Made by a program: the position numbers and the translations under genes. Shown here piece after piece: positions 43,316 through 51,412 of a stretch of 64,000 nucleotides of DNA. The DNA is from an uncultured Candidatus Melainabacteria bacterium (lineage in GTDB: Bacteria > Cyanobacteriota > Vampirovibrionia > Gastranaerophilales > Gastranaerophilaceae). Location of the stretch: positions 124,001 through 188,000 of the forward strand of contig CAKUZW010000001.1 of the NCBI GenBank assembly GCA_934718135.1. Direction: 5' to 3'. The notes under the pieces were generated by a model, which made no database searches, was not told the origin of the DNA, and saw only the letters and a program-made list of their open reading frames with translations. Within the stretch, counting starts at the first letter, position 1, and each line of letters starts with the position of its first letter.

Positions 43316-43500
43316 ATTATAGGTAAAATTCTATAGTCTTAATATTTCTTAATAAGATAAAATATAAGCTATATTTGAATTTTATCTATTCAGTATATAC
43401 AAAGTAAATATTTTGAGTCAATTTTTTTACTCAAAAAACGTTTATTAAAACATAGTGAAAGTTATTTAAATTTCTGATAAGAAAGAAAGGACAAGAGAAA
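43316..43500 (+). other. AT-rich leader of the 686-residue protein gene
   Basis: No frame is credible here. TTTTGAGT and ACTCAAAA (43411-43436) form a perfect short hairpin with a T-rich loop. AAAGGA lies nine bases before the ATG at 43501. I could not pick out a convincing promoter. Confidence 0.4.
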
Positions 43501-45561
43501 ATGAGTACACAAGGTGTGAATGGTGCAAAGCTAGAAAGAGCTCAGCTTGTAAAACAGTTGAATGATGCAGCTGTTAGAGGAGATTCTGCTGCAATTCAAA
43601 AATTTAGTAATGCCCTTCTTGAATTTGACAAAAAAGCCCAAGGTGGTGCAGAATTAGAGCATGCAAATGATAAACCTTTGGATGCTAATCAAAAAGCCGA
43701 TAAAGCTGCCGCAAATCAGGCTGCTAATGCTGAAGTTGCTCAAATGAAAGCTGCTTCACAAGGCGAAGTTATTGAGATTATCAAAGATCCTGCAAAAGAT
43801 ATTTATGAAGCTGCAACAGCCAAAGATGCAGGTAAGTATGCAAAAGATACCAAGATTTTAAGAGATGAAACTGATAAACTTAAAACTAAGGAGCAGGCTA
43901 AAGCAGAAGGTTTCAAACACGCCGGAAAAATCGCAAGAGCTGCACGTAGAGTAAATGGACGTATTGATTCATTTGAAGCTGTTGAAAAGATTTATACAAA
44001 TAAGGCTGAATATGAAGCTGCAGTAAAAGATGCTAAGGCTAAAGGACAATGGGACAAAGACAACCCTAAATATACATTGCTTAAAGGTGATGAATTAAAA
44101 GGTGCACAAAAAATGCATCAAGAAGCTTCTAAAAAAGTAGATGAAGCAATGAAAAATTACGCTAAATACCAAGAAATTTACGAAAATCCAAAAACACCTG
44201 CAGATAAAGATGCCGCATTTAGAGAAATGGTTCAAGCAGGTAAACAATTACAAGAAAACTATTATGCATCCAAGATGTTTAATAAAGACGGTTCAATCAA
44301 CAAAGACGGATATCAAAAAGCAATGCTTCAATACTCAGGTTCTGATTTGAAAGCTAACTTGGATGAACGTAAGGCGTTGAAAAAGAGTGCTGATGTTTCA
44401 AAACGAGAAGCTAAACACATGCTTGAAGCTGCAGGTTTAGACATTGAAAAAGACTACACTTGGGCAATGAAAGGCGGAGCTTTGGCAGTTGGTCTTGGAA
44501 CCGGTGCATTAGCAGGACTTCTTGGTGGTGGTTTGACTGCAAAAGCAGTTGCAACAGCTACAGCTACTGCAACAGCTACAGCTACTGCAACAGCTACAGC
44601 TACAAATAGCTGGACTGCAAGTAACGGTGAAGAATTCTTTGATCAAGTTGAAGCAACGGATTCTACAACCGTAACAAGTACAGCTACTGATTTAGCAACC
44701 AAAACAGCTAAAATGTCAGCAGGTGATAAGGCTTTGAGAGGTGCAATCGGTGCTTTGCCGGCAGCAATTCTATCTGCAGCACTTATTAAAGATAGAGGTG
44801 GAGCTGATGCCTTCAATGGTTTGACAGCAGAACAAGTTTTGAAAAATGCTGGACAAGTTAAAGGTAAGGCAAATAGAGAATTGGTTCAAAAAATCATTGA
44901 TTTGCCAAATATAACAACTACTCAAAAAGCTGCAATCTTGCACGAAGCTTACGGTAACGATACAGCTAAGAAAGTTAACACTGAAGAACTTGTTGCCGCT
45001 TACTCTGCAGCAAAATACTTGGATGGTCATCCGGAGTTAGTTGCACCACAAAAAGGTGAAGGAACAGGCTCTACAGGTTCAACTGATACAACCGGATCTA
45101 CCGATACGACAGGTTCTACAGACACAACAGGAACTACTCCTTGTACTGAAGCTCAAACAAGAGAATCTCATGGACCTGCAATAGCTTCAAAAGATGTAAG
45201 AGGTCATGGTCAATCTCCATACTGGATAGCACAAGCCTACATTACACCTGAAGGTCAAGAGTTGACTCCGGCACAACGTAAGGACTTGCAAAGACAATTA
45301 GCAAAAACAGAAAATAAACAAGTTCAAGTACGTCAAAACGGTCATATCGGCTACAGATACAAAAATGAAATTCAATTGTCTGACGGAACTACTGTAAAAC
45401 TTGCAGATGATGTGGCACATCGTATCGGAACAGGTCGAATCGTAAAAACTAGAACTAAATACGTAAATGGTCGACTAGTCCACGAAAGACGTGAAGTTGA
45501 TTGTACTACAAAACAACCGGTTGACGGTCCAACAGGCAAATGGCAAGAATACACTCCATAG
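43501..45561 (+). CDS. large repeat-bearing protein of unknown function
   Basis: Residues 1 to ~320 of 686 are charged, Ala/Lys-rich and strongly helical, as in coiled coils. A glycine-rich hydrophobic segment (GGALAVGLGTGALAGLLGGG, ~325) runs into an (Ala-Thr) tract from an 18-base tandem repeat. A second hydrophobic segment (GAIGALPAAILSAALI) follows. Near residues 520-545 is a TGSTDT tandem repeat, and then a C-terminal domain of about 140 residues with VRQNGHIGYRYKNEIQLSDG. There is no signal peptide. It could be an exported or membrane-inserting factor; no function can be assigned. Confidence 0.65.
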   Translation: MSTQGVNGAKLERAQLVKQLNDAAVRGDSAAIQKFSNALLEFDKKAQGGAELEHANDKPLDANQKADKAAANQAANAEVAQMKAASQGEVIEIIKDPAKDIYEAATAKDAGKYAKDTKILRDETDKLKTKEQAKAEGFKHAGKIARAARRVNGRIDSFEAVEKIYTNKAEYEAAVKDAKAKGQWDKDNPKYTLLKGDELKGAQKMHQEASKKVDEAMKNYAKYQEIYENPKTPADKDAAFREMVQAGKQLQENYYASKMFNKDGSINKDGYQKAMLQYSGSDLKANLDERKALKKSADVSKREAKHMLEAAGLDIEKDYTWAMKGGALAVGLGTGALAGLLGGGLTAKAVATATATATATATATATATNSWTASNGEEFFDQVEATDSTTVTSTATDLATKTAKMSAGDKALRGAIGALPAAILSAALIKDRGGADAFNGLTAEQVLKNAGQVKGKANRELVQKIIDLPNITTTQKAAILHEAYGNDTAKKVNTEELVAAYSAAKYLDGHPELVAPQKGEGTGSTGSTDTTGSTDTTGSTDTTGTTPCTEAQTRESHGPAIASKDVRGHGQSPYWIAQAYITPEGQELTPAQRKDLQRQLAKTENKQVQVRQNGHIGYRYKNEIQLSDGTTVKLADDVAHRIGTGRIVKTRTKYVNGRLVHERREVDCTTKQPVDGPTGKWQEYTP
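44545..44604 (+). repeat. in-frame 18-base tandem repeat (Ala-Thr tract)
   Basis: The unit GCAACAGCTACAGCTACT is repeated three times with a partial fourth, giving an alternating Ala-Thr run. Because 18 is a multiple of three, slippage would change length without a frameshift. Confidence 0.85.
45060..45137 (+). repeat. in-frame 18-base imperfect tandem repeat (TGSTDT)
   Basis: Three to four degenerate copies encode TGSTDT-like hexapeptides, forming a flexible linker before the C-terminal domain. Confidence 0.8.
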
Positions 45562-45592
45562 CTAAAATTTTGAATAGCTGAAAGTAAATAGC

Positions 45593-45626
45593 AACCCTGC
45601 AAGGATTTCCTTGCAGGGTTTGTTTA
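45593..45626 (+). terminator. intrinsic terminator
   Basis: AACCCTGCAAGG and CCTTGCAGGGTT form a perfect 12-bp stem with an ATTT loop, followed by TGTTTATTTTT. Confidence 0.9.
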
Positions 45627-45633
45627 TTTTTAA

Positions 45634-45717
45634 AGTCTATAGGTCAATAAGTTGATAAGTCTATAAGTGATTTAAAGGGAAAAGGAAATAAGGGAATAGG
45701 GGAATAGGTTCGTTACG
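45634..45717 (+). repeat. dispersed AAGGGAATAGG-type repeat, copy 4 (longest)
   Basis: It contains AGTCTATAGGTCAATAAG, GTTGATAAGTCTATAAGTG, and AAAGGGAAAAGGAAATAAGG followed by GAATAGGTTCGTTACG. It looks like the fullest form of the family. Confidence 0.6.
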
Positions 45718-45730
45718 TTTTTATCTTTCG

Positions 45731-45763
45731 CGTCATTCTGCTCGTGTGGCCTCAGGATGACGT
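45731..45763 (+). repeat. CGTCATTCTG...CAGGATGACG palindrome
   Basis: CGTCATTCTG and CAGGATGACG form an imperfect 10-bp inverted repeat. It lies between two other repeats in the 381-base spacer 45562-45942, which contains nothing but repeats, one terminator and the next gene's leader. Confidence 0.55.
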
Positions 45764-45770
45764 AGCTTAT

Positions 45771-45831
45771 GTCACCCTGAACAGCACGAGTGGTAACGAA
45801 GTGCGTGTTTCAGGGTCTATCCATTTGATTT
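45771..45831 (-). repeat. dispersed CTGAATCACGCACTTCG repeat, copy 3 (inverted)
   Basis: On the minus strand it reads GGATAGACCCTGAAACACGC and continues ACTTCG...CTCGTGCTGTTCAGGGTGAC, matching copies 1 and 2. Confidence 0.7.
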
Positions 45832-45942
45832 GTAATTTTTAATGTTGTAACATACATTCTTTATATTTGTATAATGATATAGCAAATTTTATTTTCAGAG
45901 GTTTTATATATTCGGCGTATTAAAAAAAATGAAAGGACAATT

Positions 45943-46518
45943 ATGCAAATCAACAACAATTACTCTTCTCCAAACTTTGGAATGGCGTTAAAAATCTCAA
46001 AAGGAGCTAAAAAAGCACTTGAAAACGCATCTCTTGACGAAATTAAAGCACTACAAAAAGCTGGTGAAGACTTAAAAGATACAAAATTTTACCACGTTTC
46101 GGTTGATGAAAATTTAAAATGCAAATTACAAGCAGATAAAAATGCGTACTTTGGAAGATTTGATACCGACATGTTCGGAACAAGATATGGGAGAGAAAAA
46201 AATAGTCAAGGATTGTCTGAAACAGCAAGAAATATTATTATAATTCACGGAAAAAGATCTTCTAGTGGTAGTGGTGTAGATTTATACGGAATTGCCAGAT
46301 ACGAAAATGAGGGGAAACCTGTATTTAATGTTTGGGATAGTGGCTACGTTTTAAATGGTATTGATTCCCTTCGAGAATTAACAACAGTAGCAAAAATTTT
46401 GGATGGAGTCGCTGCGGACAAATATGCAGAAGCAGCCAAGGAAGCTGCAAAAGCATCAAAAGAAACTGCTCAAAAAAATGTAGCAATTGATAAATTACTA
46501 GACTCATTCGGAGAATAA
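45943..46518 (+). CDS. protein with N-terminal S-P-N-F-G-M-A-L motif
   Basis: The 191 residues begin MQINNNYSSPNFGMALKISK. The body is mixed alpha/beta and the last 50 residues are an Ala/Lys-rich helix (AAKEAAKASKETAQKN). It shares the start pattern (short polar stretch, then N/S-F-x-G/A) with the proteins at 19677, 32229, 32571 and 49508. AAAGGA lies nine bases before the ATG and a terminator follows. It has no signal peptide or known domain. Confidence 0.65.
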   Translation: MQINNNYSSPNFGMALKISKGAKKALENASLDEIKALQKAGEDLKDTKFYHVSVDENLKCKLQADKNAYFGRFDTDMFGTRYGREKNSQGLSETARNIIIIHGKRSSSGSGVDLYGIARYENEGKPVFNVWDSGYVLNGIDSLRELTTVAKILDGVAADKYAEAAKEAAKASKETAQKNVAIDKLLDSFGE

Positions 46519-46543
46519 ATTTCAATAATAAAAAAATAAATAG

Positions 46544-46576
46544 AAAGCGAAGTGGCTTTTCAACCACTTCGCTTTT
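46544..46576 (+). terminator. intrinsic terminator
   Basis: AAAGCGAAGTGG and CCACTTCGCTTT form a perfect 12-bp stem followed by TTG and T-rich sequence. Confidence 0.88.
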
Positions 46577-46585
46577 GTATATGGG

Positions 46586-46660
46586 AGTAACGAACTTATT
46601 CCCATATTCCCCATTCCCTCGAAACCAATTTATCAATTTATCAACTTATTGACTTATCGT
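46586..46660 (-). repeat. dispersed AAGGGAATAGG-type repeat, copy 5 (inverted)
   Basis: On the minus strand it reads GATAAGTCAATAAGTTGATA, then GGGAATGGGGAATATGGG and AATAAGTTCGTTACTC. It is the inverted partner of copy 4, with the gene at 45943 between them. Confidence 0.6.
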
Positions 46661-46775
46661 CTAAAAAAAGTTAATAAAACTTCTATTTTAATTGAAATCT
46701 AATATTTTTATGAAATAATTATGATGAGGCTAAATATAAAATAGCGATGTACATATAATAAAAAGGAAAAGAAAA

Positions 46776-48857
46776 ATGGCAAGATTAACTCCATTGGAAA
46801 AAATTAGAAACATTGGTATTGCAGCCCACATCGATGCTGGTAAAACAACTACAACAGAACGTATCTTGTTTTACACTGGTAAAACTCACAAAATCGGTGA
46901 AACTCACGATGGTGCTGCTGTAACAGACTTTATGGAACAAGAAAAAGAACGTGGTATTACTATCCAATCTGCTGCTGTAACAGCTTCTTGGAAAGGTCAC
47001 CAAATCAACATCATTGATACCCCGGGACACGTTGACTTCACAATCGAAGTTGAACGTTCTTTACGTGTATTAGACGGTGTTGTAGCTGTATTCTGTGCAG
47101 TTGGTGGTGTTCAATCACAATCTGAAACAGTTTGGAGACAAGCTAACAGATACGAAGTTCCTCGTATGGTATTCGTAAACAAAATGGATAGAACTGGTGC
47201 TGATTTTTACAGAGTTGTTGACCAAATCAAAACTAGATTAGGTGCTAACGCTGTTCCAATTCAATTACCAATCGGTTCTGAAGATAAATTTACAGGCTTA
47301 ATTGACCTTATGACAATGAAAGCTGAAATCTATACTAACGACTTAGGTACAGATATTAAAGAAGAAGATATTCCAGCTGATATGCTAGAAAAAGCTAAAG
47401 AATATCACGATGCTATGGTTGAAGCTATCGCATCAGAAGATGATGCTTTGATGGAAAAATACTTCGAAGATCCTGATTCAATTACAGTTGACGAATTAAA
47501 AGCTGTATTGAGAAAAGCTGTTTGCAACAACAAAATCGTTCCTGTAACTTGTGGTACAGCTTTCAAAAACAAAGGTGTTCAATTGTTATTGAACGCAATC
47601 GTTGATTATATGCCATCTCCGGTAGATGTAAAAGCTATCGAAGGTGAATTAGAAGATGGAACAAAAATTGAAAGACATTCTTCTGATGACGAACCATTCT
47701 CAGCTTTGGCATTCAAAGTTATGACAGACCCATTCGTTGGTCGTTTAACATTCTTAAGAGTTTACTCAGGTAAAATCACTTCTGGTTCTTATGTTCTAAA
47801 CGCTACAAACGGTAAAAAAGAACGTATCGCTAGATTAGTTAGAATGTACGCTGACCAAAGAATTGAAGAATCAGAAGTTTACGCAGGTGACATTTGTGCA
47901 GCAGTTGGTTTGAAAGATACAACAACAGGTGATACTTTGTGTGATGAAAAAGCTCCAATTATCTTGGAAAGAATGACATTTCCTGAACCTGTAATTTCAG
48001 TTGCTATTGAACCAAAAACAAAAGCTGACCAAGACAAAATGGGTATCGCTCTTCAAAAACTTGCTGAAGAAGATCCATCATTCAGAGTTAAATCTGATGA
48101 AGAAACAGGTCAAACAATCATCTCTGGTATGGGTGAACTTCACTTAGATATCATCGTTGACCGTATGATGAGAGAATTCAAAGTTGAAGCTAACATCGGT
48201 AAACCACAAGTTGCTTACCGTGAAACTATCAGAGGAAACGCTGATCAAGATTCTAAATTCATCCGTCAATCAGGTGGTAAAGGTCAATATGGTCACGTTA
48301 AAGTTAGAATTTCACCTGCTGAAGAAAACGCAGGATTTGTATTCGAAAACAAAATCGTTGGTGGTGCAATCCCTAGAGAATACATCGAACCGGCAAGAAA
48401 AGGTATGGAAGAAGCTCTTGAAGGCGGTATCTTAGCTGGTTATCCAATGATTGACGTTAAAGTTGAACTTTACGATGGATCTTACCACGAAGTCGATTCA
48501 TCAGAAATGGCATTCAAAATCGCCGGTTCTATGGCTATCAAAGAAGGTTGTAGAAAAGCTCAACCTTGCATCTTAGAACCAATGATGAAAGTTGAAATCG
48601 AAATTCCTGATGAATTCACTGGTACAATCATCGGTGATATTTCAAGAAGACGTGGTCGTGTTGAAGGTCAAGAACCTCAAGGAAACACTGGAAACGTTAT
48701 CGTTAGAGCACTTGTTCCATTGGCTAACATGTTCGGTTATGCTACTGACTTGAGATCTAACACTCAAGGTCGTGGTACATTCTCTATGGAATTCCATAAC
48801 TACGAACAAGTTCCTAAGAACATCGAAGAAGAAATTATTTCTAAATCTGGTAAATAG
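46776..48857 (+). CDS. fusA: translation elongation factor G
   Basis: EF-G drives translocation on the ribosome. The 693 residues show the G1 motif AHIDAGKTT (17-25), the switch text GITIQSAAVT, G3 DTPGHVDF, G4 NKMD and the C-terminal domains IV-V. Codon use is restricted to a few preferred codons, as in highly expressed genes. AAAGGAAA precedes the ATG. It is alone here, not beside rpsL-rpsG-tuf, and is followed by its own terminator. Confidence 0.97.
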   Translation: MARLTPLEKIRNIGIAAHIDAGKTTTTERILFYTGKTHKIGETHDGAAVTDFMEQEKERGITIQSAAVTASWKGHQINIIDTPGHVDFTIEVERSLRVLDGVVAVFCAVGGVQSQSETVWRQANRYEVPRMVFVNKMDRTGADFYRVVDQIKTRLGANAVPIQLPIGSEDKFTGLIDLMTMKAEIYTNDLGTDIKEEDIPADMLEKAKEYHDAMVEAIASEDDALMEKYFEDPDSITVDELKAVLRKAVCNNKIVPVTCGTAFKNKGVQLLLNAIVDYMPSPVDVKAIEGELEDGTKIERHSSDDEPFSALAFKVMTDPFVGRLTFLRVYSGKITSGSYVLNATNGKKERIARLVRMYADQRIEESEVYAGDICAAVGLKDTTTGDTLCDEKAPIILERMTFPEPVISVAIEPKTKADQDKMGIALQKLAEEDPSFRVKSDEETGQTIISGMGELHLDIIVDRMMREFKVEANIGKPQVAYRETIRGNADQDSKFIRQSGGKGQYGHVKVRISPAEENAGFVFENKIVGGAIPREYIEPARKGMEEALEGGILAGYPMIDVKVELYDGSYHEVDSSEMAFKIAGSMAIKEGCRKAQPCILEPMMKVEIEIPDEFTGTIIGDISRRRGRVEGQEPQGNTGNVIVRALVPLANMFGYATDLRSNTQGRGTFSMEFHNYEQVPKNIEEEIISKSGK

Positions 48858-48882
48858 TCATTTAGAAATAATCCTAATATTC

Positions 48883-48914
48883 AAAAAGCACAGTAGAAAT
48901 ACTGTGCTTTTTGT
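48883..48914 (+). terminator. intrinsic terminator after fusA
   Basis: AAAAAGCACAGT and ACTGTGCTTTTT form a perfect 12-bp stem. On the minus strand it can also end the small gene at 48937. Confidence 0.9.
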
Positions 48915-48936
48915 TTGTTTTGCTATTTAATTGTGG

Positions 48937-49332
48937 TTATTTGCCGTTGGCACCTCCATATACAAATTCGCTTTTTATATTTGAAACTAATAATTTTTGC
49001 CATGCAGATTCATATCCGGAAATTTCATTTAATTGTGTTTCTAAGTTTTCTTTTTGAAGTTCAAGTTCTGATTCCCAAGAATTTATACTAGCCATTTCAA
49101 ACTCGTGGTCATTCTGCAATTCCAATAACATTTCAGAATATTGATCAGTTCCATAACCGTAATCTTCATCATAATATAGAGCAGTAAGTTTTGCATTGTA
49201 TTCTTGCTGTTTGGTAGCAGAAGATCTTGTTGCTGACAATTGATTCATTTGAATATTTGATAATTGATTACTAATTCTACTTTTTTGATTTGTGTAGAAT
49301 AACAATTTTTCTTGTAAATTCGCAATTGACAT
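48937..49332 (-). CDS. coiled-coil small protein, 131 aa
   Basis: The protein starts MSIANLQEKLLFYTNQKSRI and is predicted to form two long helices joined near a Tyr/Asp/Gly-rich turn (YYDEDYGYGTDQY). The heptad pattern and Gln/Glu richness suggest a coiled coil, as in helical secretion-system accessory proteins, but I recognise no family. AAGAGG lies before the ATG. There is no signal peptide. Confidence 0.6.
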   Translation of the reverse strand: MSIANLQEKLLFYTNQKSRISNQLSNIQMNQLSATRSSATKQQEYNAKLTALYYDEDYGYGTDQYSEMLLELQNDHEFEMASINSWESELELQKENLETQLNEISGYESAWQKLLVSNIKSEFVYGGANGK

Positions 49333-49507
49333 ATCTCTTACCTCTTCTTATTTTTGTCTCTCTTACTTATATAAAGTATTTTTATTTTGTCTAATTTCAG
49401 AGTTAAGTTAATCTGTTACATTTGTTTACAATGGTTCTGAAATTCGCAAAATATATTTTTAGATGATTTATATTTGTATGAACCAGTAAATAATAGGAGG
49501 CAATTTA

Positions 49508-50089
49508 ATGAATAATCAAATTAATGCAACACCCTCATTCCAAGGAAATTTTGTTGTAAAATCCGCAGTAAAAATTAAAGATTCAAAACGTTTAGCAAAT
49601 ATTCAACAATTATTTAGCCAAAAAACAAGTGAATATCCAAAAGATTCATTGGTTTTGGGAATGGTTAAAGACGATGGTATTGAAGCATTTCATAATAAAG
49701 ATGCAAAAGATTTAATCTTCCCATATTCAGAAGGTTTTAATCATTTGTTAGATTCTTTTTCAGATAATGAGGTTGCCAAAAAATTAGTTAAGGTGTTTAA
49801 AAGTTTGAAAACTGAAAAAGCTTACAACGATAAAAATGAAATTTTGATGTCAGATGTAGATGACCTAACAGCAAAAGTTGAGACTCTTTCTGGTAAAGCC
49901 AAGCTTTTGAGAGAGGAAGGTTATGCTGTTATGGCTGATAGATATGACACCTTAGCCGGTTTTAGCCAACGCAAACTTGATGCTGTAAGTGCTGAACTTC
50001 AAAAGCAACAAAAGGCTTTTGCAGATAAAATAGATAAGATTGCAGAAAATGATCCAATGATTGAAGTGTTTGCGGCTTGTGTAAGATAG
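49508..50089 (+). CDS. protein with N-terminal P-S-F-Q-G-N motif
   Basis: The 193 residues begin MNNQINATPSFQGNFVVKSA and then become mostly helical, with coiled-coil character near the C terminus (KLDAVSAELQKQQKAFADKI). AGGAGG lies nine bases before the ATG. It is another member of the group with a shared F-x-G start and unrelated bodies. A strong terminator follows. The function is unknown. Confidence 0.65.
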   Translation: MNNQINATPSFQGNFVVKSAVKIKDSKRLANIQQLFSQKTSEYPKDSLVLGMVKDDGIEAFHNKDAKDLIFPYSEGFNHLLDSFSDNEVAKKLVKVFKSLKTEKAYNDKNEILMSDVDDLTAKVETLSGKAKLLREEGYAVMADRYDTLAGFSQRKLDAVSAELQKQQKAFADKIDKIAENDPMIEVFAACVR

Positions 50090-50128
50090 TGCAAATAATA
50101 TAAGTAAGCGATATAATTAGATATAAAA

Positions 50129-50162
50129 AGGCGAAACTTTTGGTTCCAAAAGTTTCGCCTTC
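50129..50162. terminator. bidirectional terminator between convergent genes
   Basis: AAGGCGAAACTTTTGG and its perfect inverted copy form a 16-bp stem. Confidence 0.88.
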
Positions 50163-50175
50163 CTCTTATGTTGAT

Positions 50176-51015
50176 TTATTTAAATTGTTTTACCAAATCT
50201 TTAAAATAGTCTGTGTTATCTTTTGCTTTTTGGGCACAAGCAATACCATTTAATGAATCATTGGAATTTTTATTACAATAGAGATTCATATTAGTATAAG
50301 TAGTTCCTTCTTGCCCCATTGTTTTCAATTCGCCTTCCGTAAATTGAAAAGTAAATAAATCATATCCCAAACGGTTAGGCTTGTTATTATACCCGTTCAA
50401 ATCAACATGCACCCATAATCTGTCGTTATTTGTCCCTTCGGCATTATTTTCGAGCAATATAAGAGTCCCGTTTTGTAATAAAATTTCTCCATCATCAAAA
50501 AATCTTGGATTTACGTTTTTATTCCCATCAAATGTCTTGTAAGGTGGATTTTCGCTAGAACCACCAGAAGCACCAAAACAAACTTTAGAATCCCTTTTAT
50601 AAGTACAATTTGTAGGAGCTTGTAAATAACGCATAAATACTTTATAAAAAGTCCCAGAAGGATAATCTGCGGGATTTAAAGAAATATCATCAGACTCCAT
50701 TTGTTTGAAAACTTGTTGAACAATTGAATAAGATTCCAAGAATTGAGATCGTAAACGCTGAGCCTTGTAGTTATTCATTAGCCCAGGAATTGTTAATGCT
50801 GCAACTATGCCAATGATGCCAAGGGTGATTAATACCTCCGCCAATGTAAAAGCAAATTTCACCTTTGTTGGTAGCAAATCTACGTGCGTAGCACCTTCGG
50901 CTAATGTGAAGGCTGTCATTCTGAGCCGCACGAGCAGAGGATGTAAGGCGGAGCCGTATCCGTTTAATGCGAGTGTGTTTGGCGAAGAATCTATTTCCCT
51001 TAAAAATTTTTTCAT
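50176..51015 (-). CDS. type IV prepilin-like protein with repeat-derived N-terminal insertion
   Basis: From the ATG at 51015 (AGAAAGGA upstream) the protein has 279 residues. It starts MKKFLREIDS, runs through 40 residues that translate a dispersed repeat, then gives AFTLAEGATHVDLLPTKVKF and AFTLAEVLITLGIIGIVAAL. The second AFTLAE block leads the normal prepilin helix; the first is a partial duplicate 20 residues earlier. The C-terminal domain has CTYKRDSKVCFG and NGIACAQKAKD, like the prepilin at 7284. Leader length is far above the usual 5-30 residues. Whether it is still processed is unclear. Confidence 0.75.
   Translation of the reverse strand: MKKFLREIDSSPNTLALNGYGSALHPLLVRLRMTAFTLAEGATHVDLLPTKVKFAFTLAEVLITLGIIGIVAALTIPGLMNNYKAQRLRSQFLESYSIVQQVFKQMESDDISLNPADYPSGTFYKVFMRYLQAPTNCTYKRDSKVCFGASGGSSENPPYKTFDGNKNVNPRFFDDGEILLQNGTLILLENNAEGTNNDRLWVHVDLNGYNNKPNRLGYDLFTFQFTEGELKTMGQEGTTYTNMNLYCNKNSNDSLNGIACAQKAKDNTDYFKDLVKQFK
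50913..50992 (-). repeat. REP-like element inside the prepilin coding region
   Basis: CTGTCATTCTGAGCC at one end and GAAGAATCT at the other (plus-strand order) are the ends of a common TCATTCTGA-type dispersed element. It is in frame and stop-free within the prepilin gene. Confidence 0.65.
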
Positions 51016-51145
51016 ATTTACATCCTTTCTTAATTTAGCGTCCCGTATAGAATTTGTTGTGTTTATTTTACTATTGTTAAATATATTTATCATTAATTTA
51101 GTATATTTTATAGTCTAAAGTTTGTCAACTCTATAAAATAATGCT

Positions 51146-51358
51146 ATGGACAATCGTTTGAAAACATTAGGGTTAAATATAAAATTTGCAAGGATGAAGA
51201 AGGGGGTTTCACAAGAAAAACTTGCTGAACTTGTCGACTTATCCCGAACTGCAATAAGTTTTATCGAAACAGCAAGACAAAACCCTACAATACTTAAAGT
51301 TATTGATATTGCAAGGGTTTTAGATATTGATATAAATGAATTAACTAAAGATGTTTAA
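51146..51358 (+). CDS. XRE-family helix-turn-helix regulator
   Basis: A 70-residue single HTH domain: GVSQEKLAELVDLSRTAISFIE is the helix-turn-helix and ARVLDIDINELTKDV the tail. TAAAAT ends seven bases before the ATG, so the mRNA is predicted leaderless. It faces away from the prepilin gene, with 130 bases between starts, and might regulate it or itself. A terminator follows. Confidence 0.85.
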   Translation: MDNRLKTLGLNIKFARMKKGVSQEKLAELVDLSRTAISFIETARQNPTILKVIDIARVLDIDINELTKDV

Positions 51359-51360
51359 AA

Positions 51361-51385
51361 GCCGACACCTTTGTGCCGGCCTCTT
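51361..51385 (+). terminator. intrinsic terminator
   Basis: GCCGACAC and GTGCCGGC form an 8-base stem with one mismatch, followed by CTCTTTGTTT. Confidence 0.65.
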
Positions 51386-51412
51386 TGTTTATATAAATTT
51401 TTTAAAAAATTT

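Noticed and set aside
46586..46660. Insertion sequence ends around the gene at 45943
   Set aside because: Inverted repeat copies flank the gene, but no transposase or target duplication is visible, so I report only the repeats.
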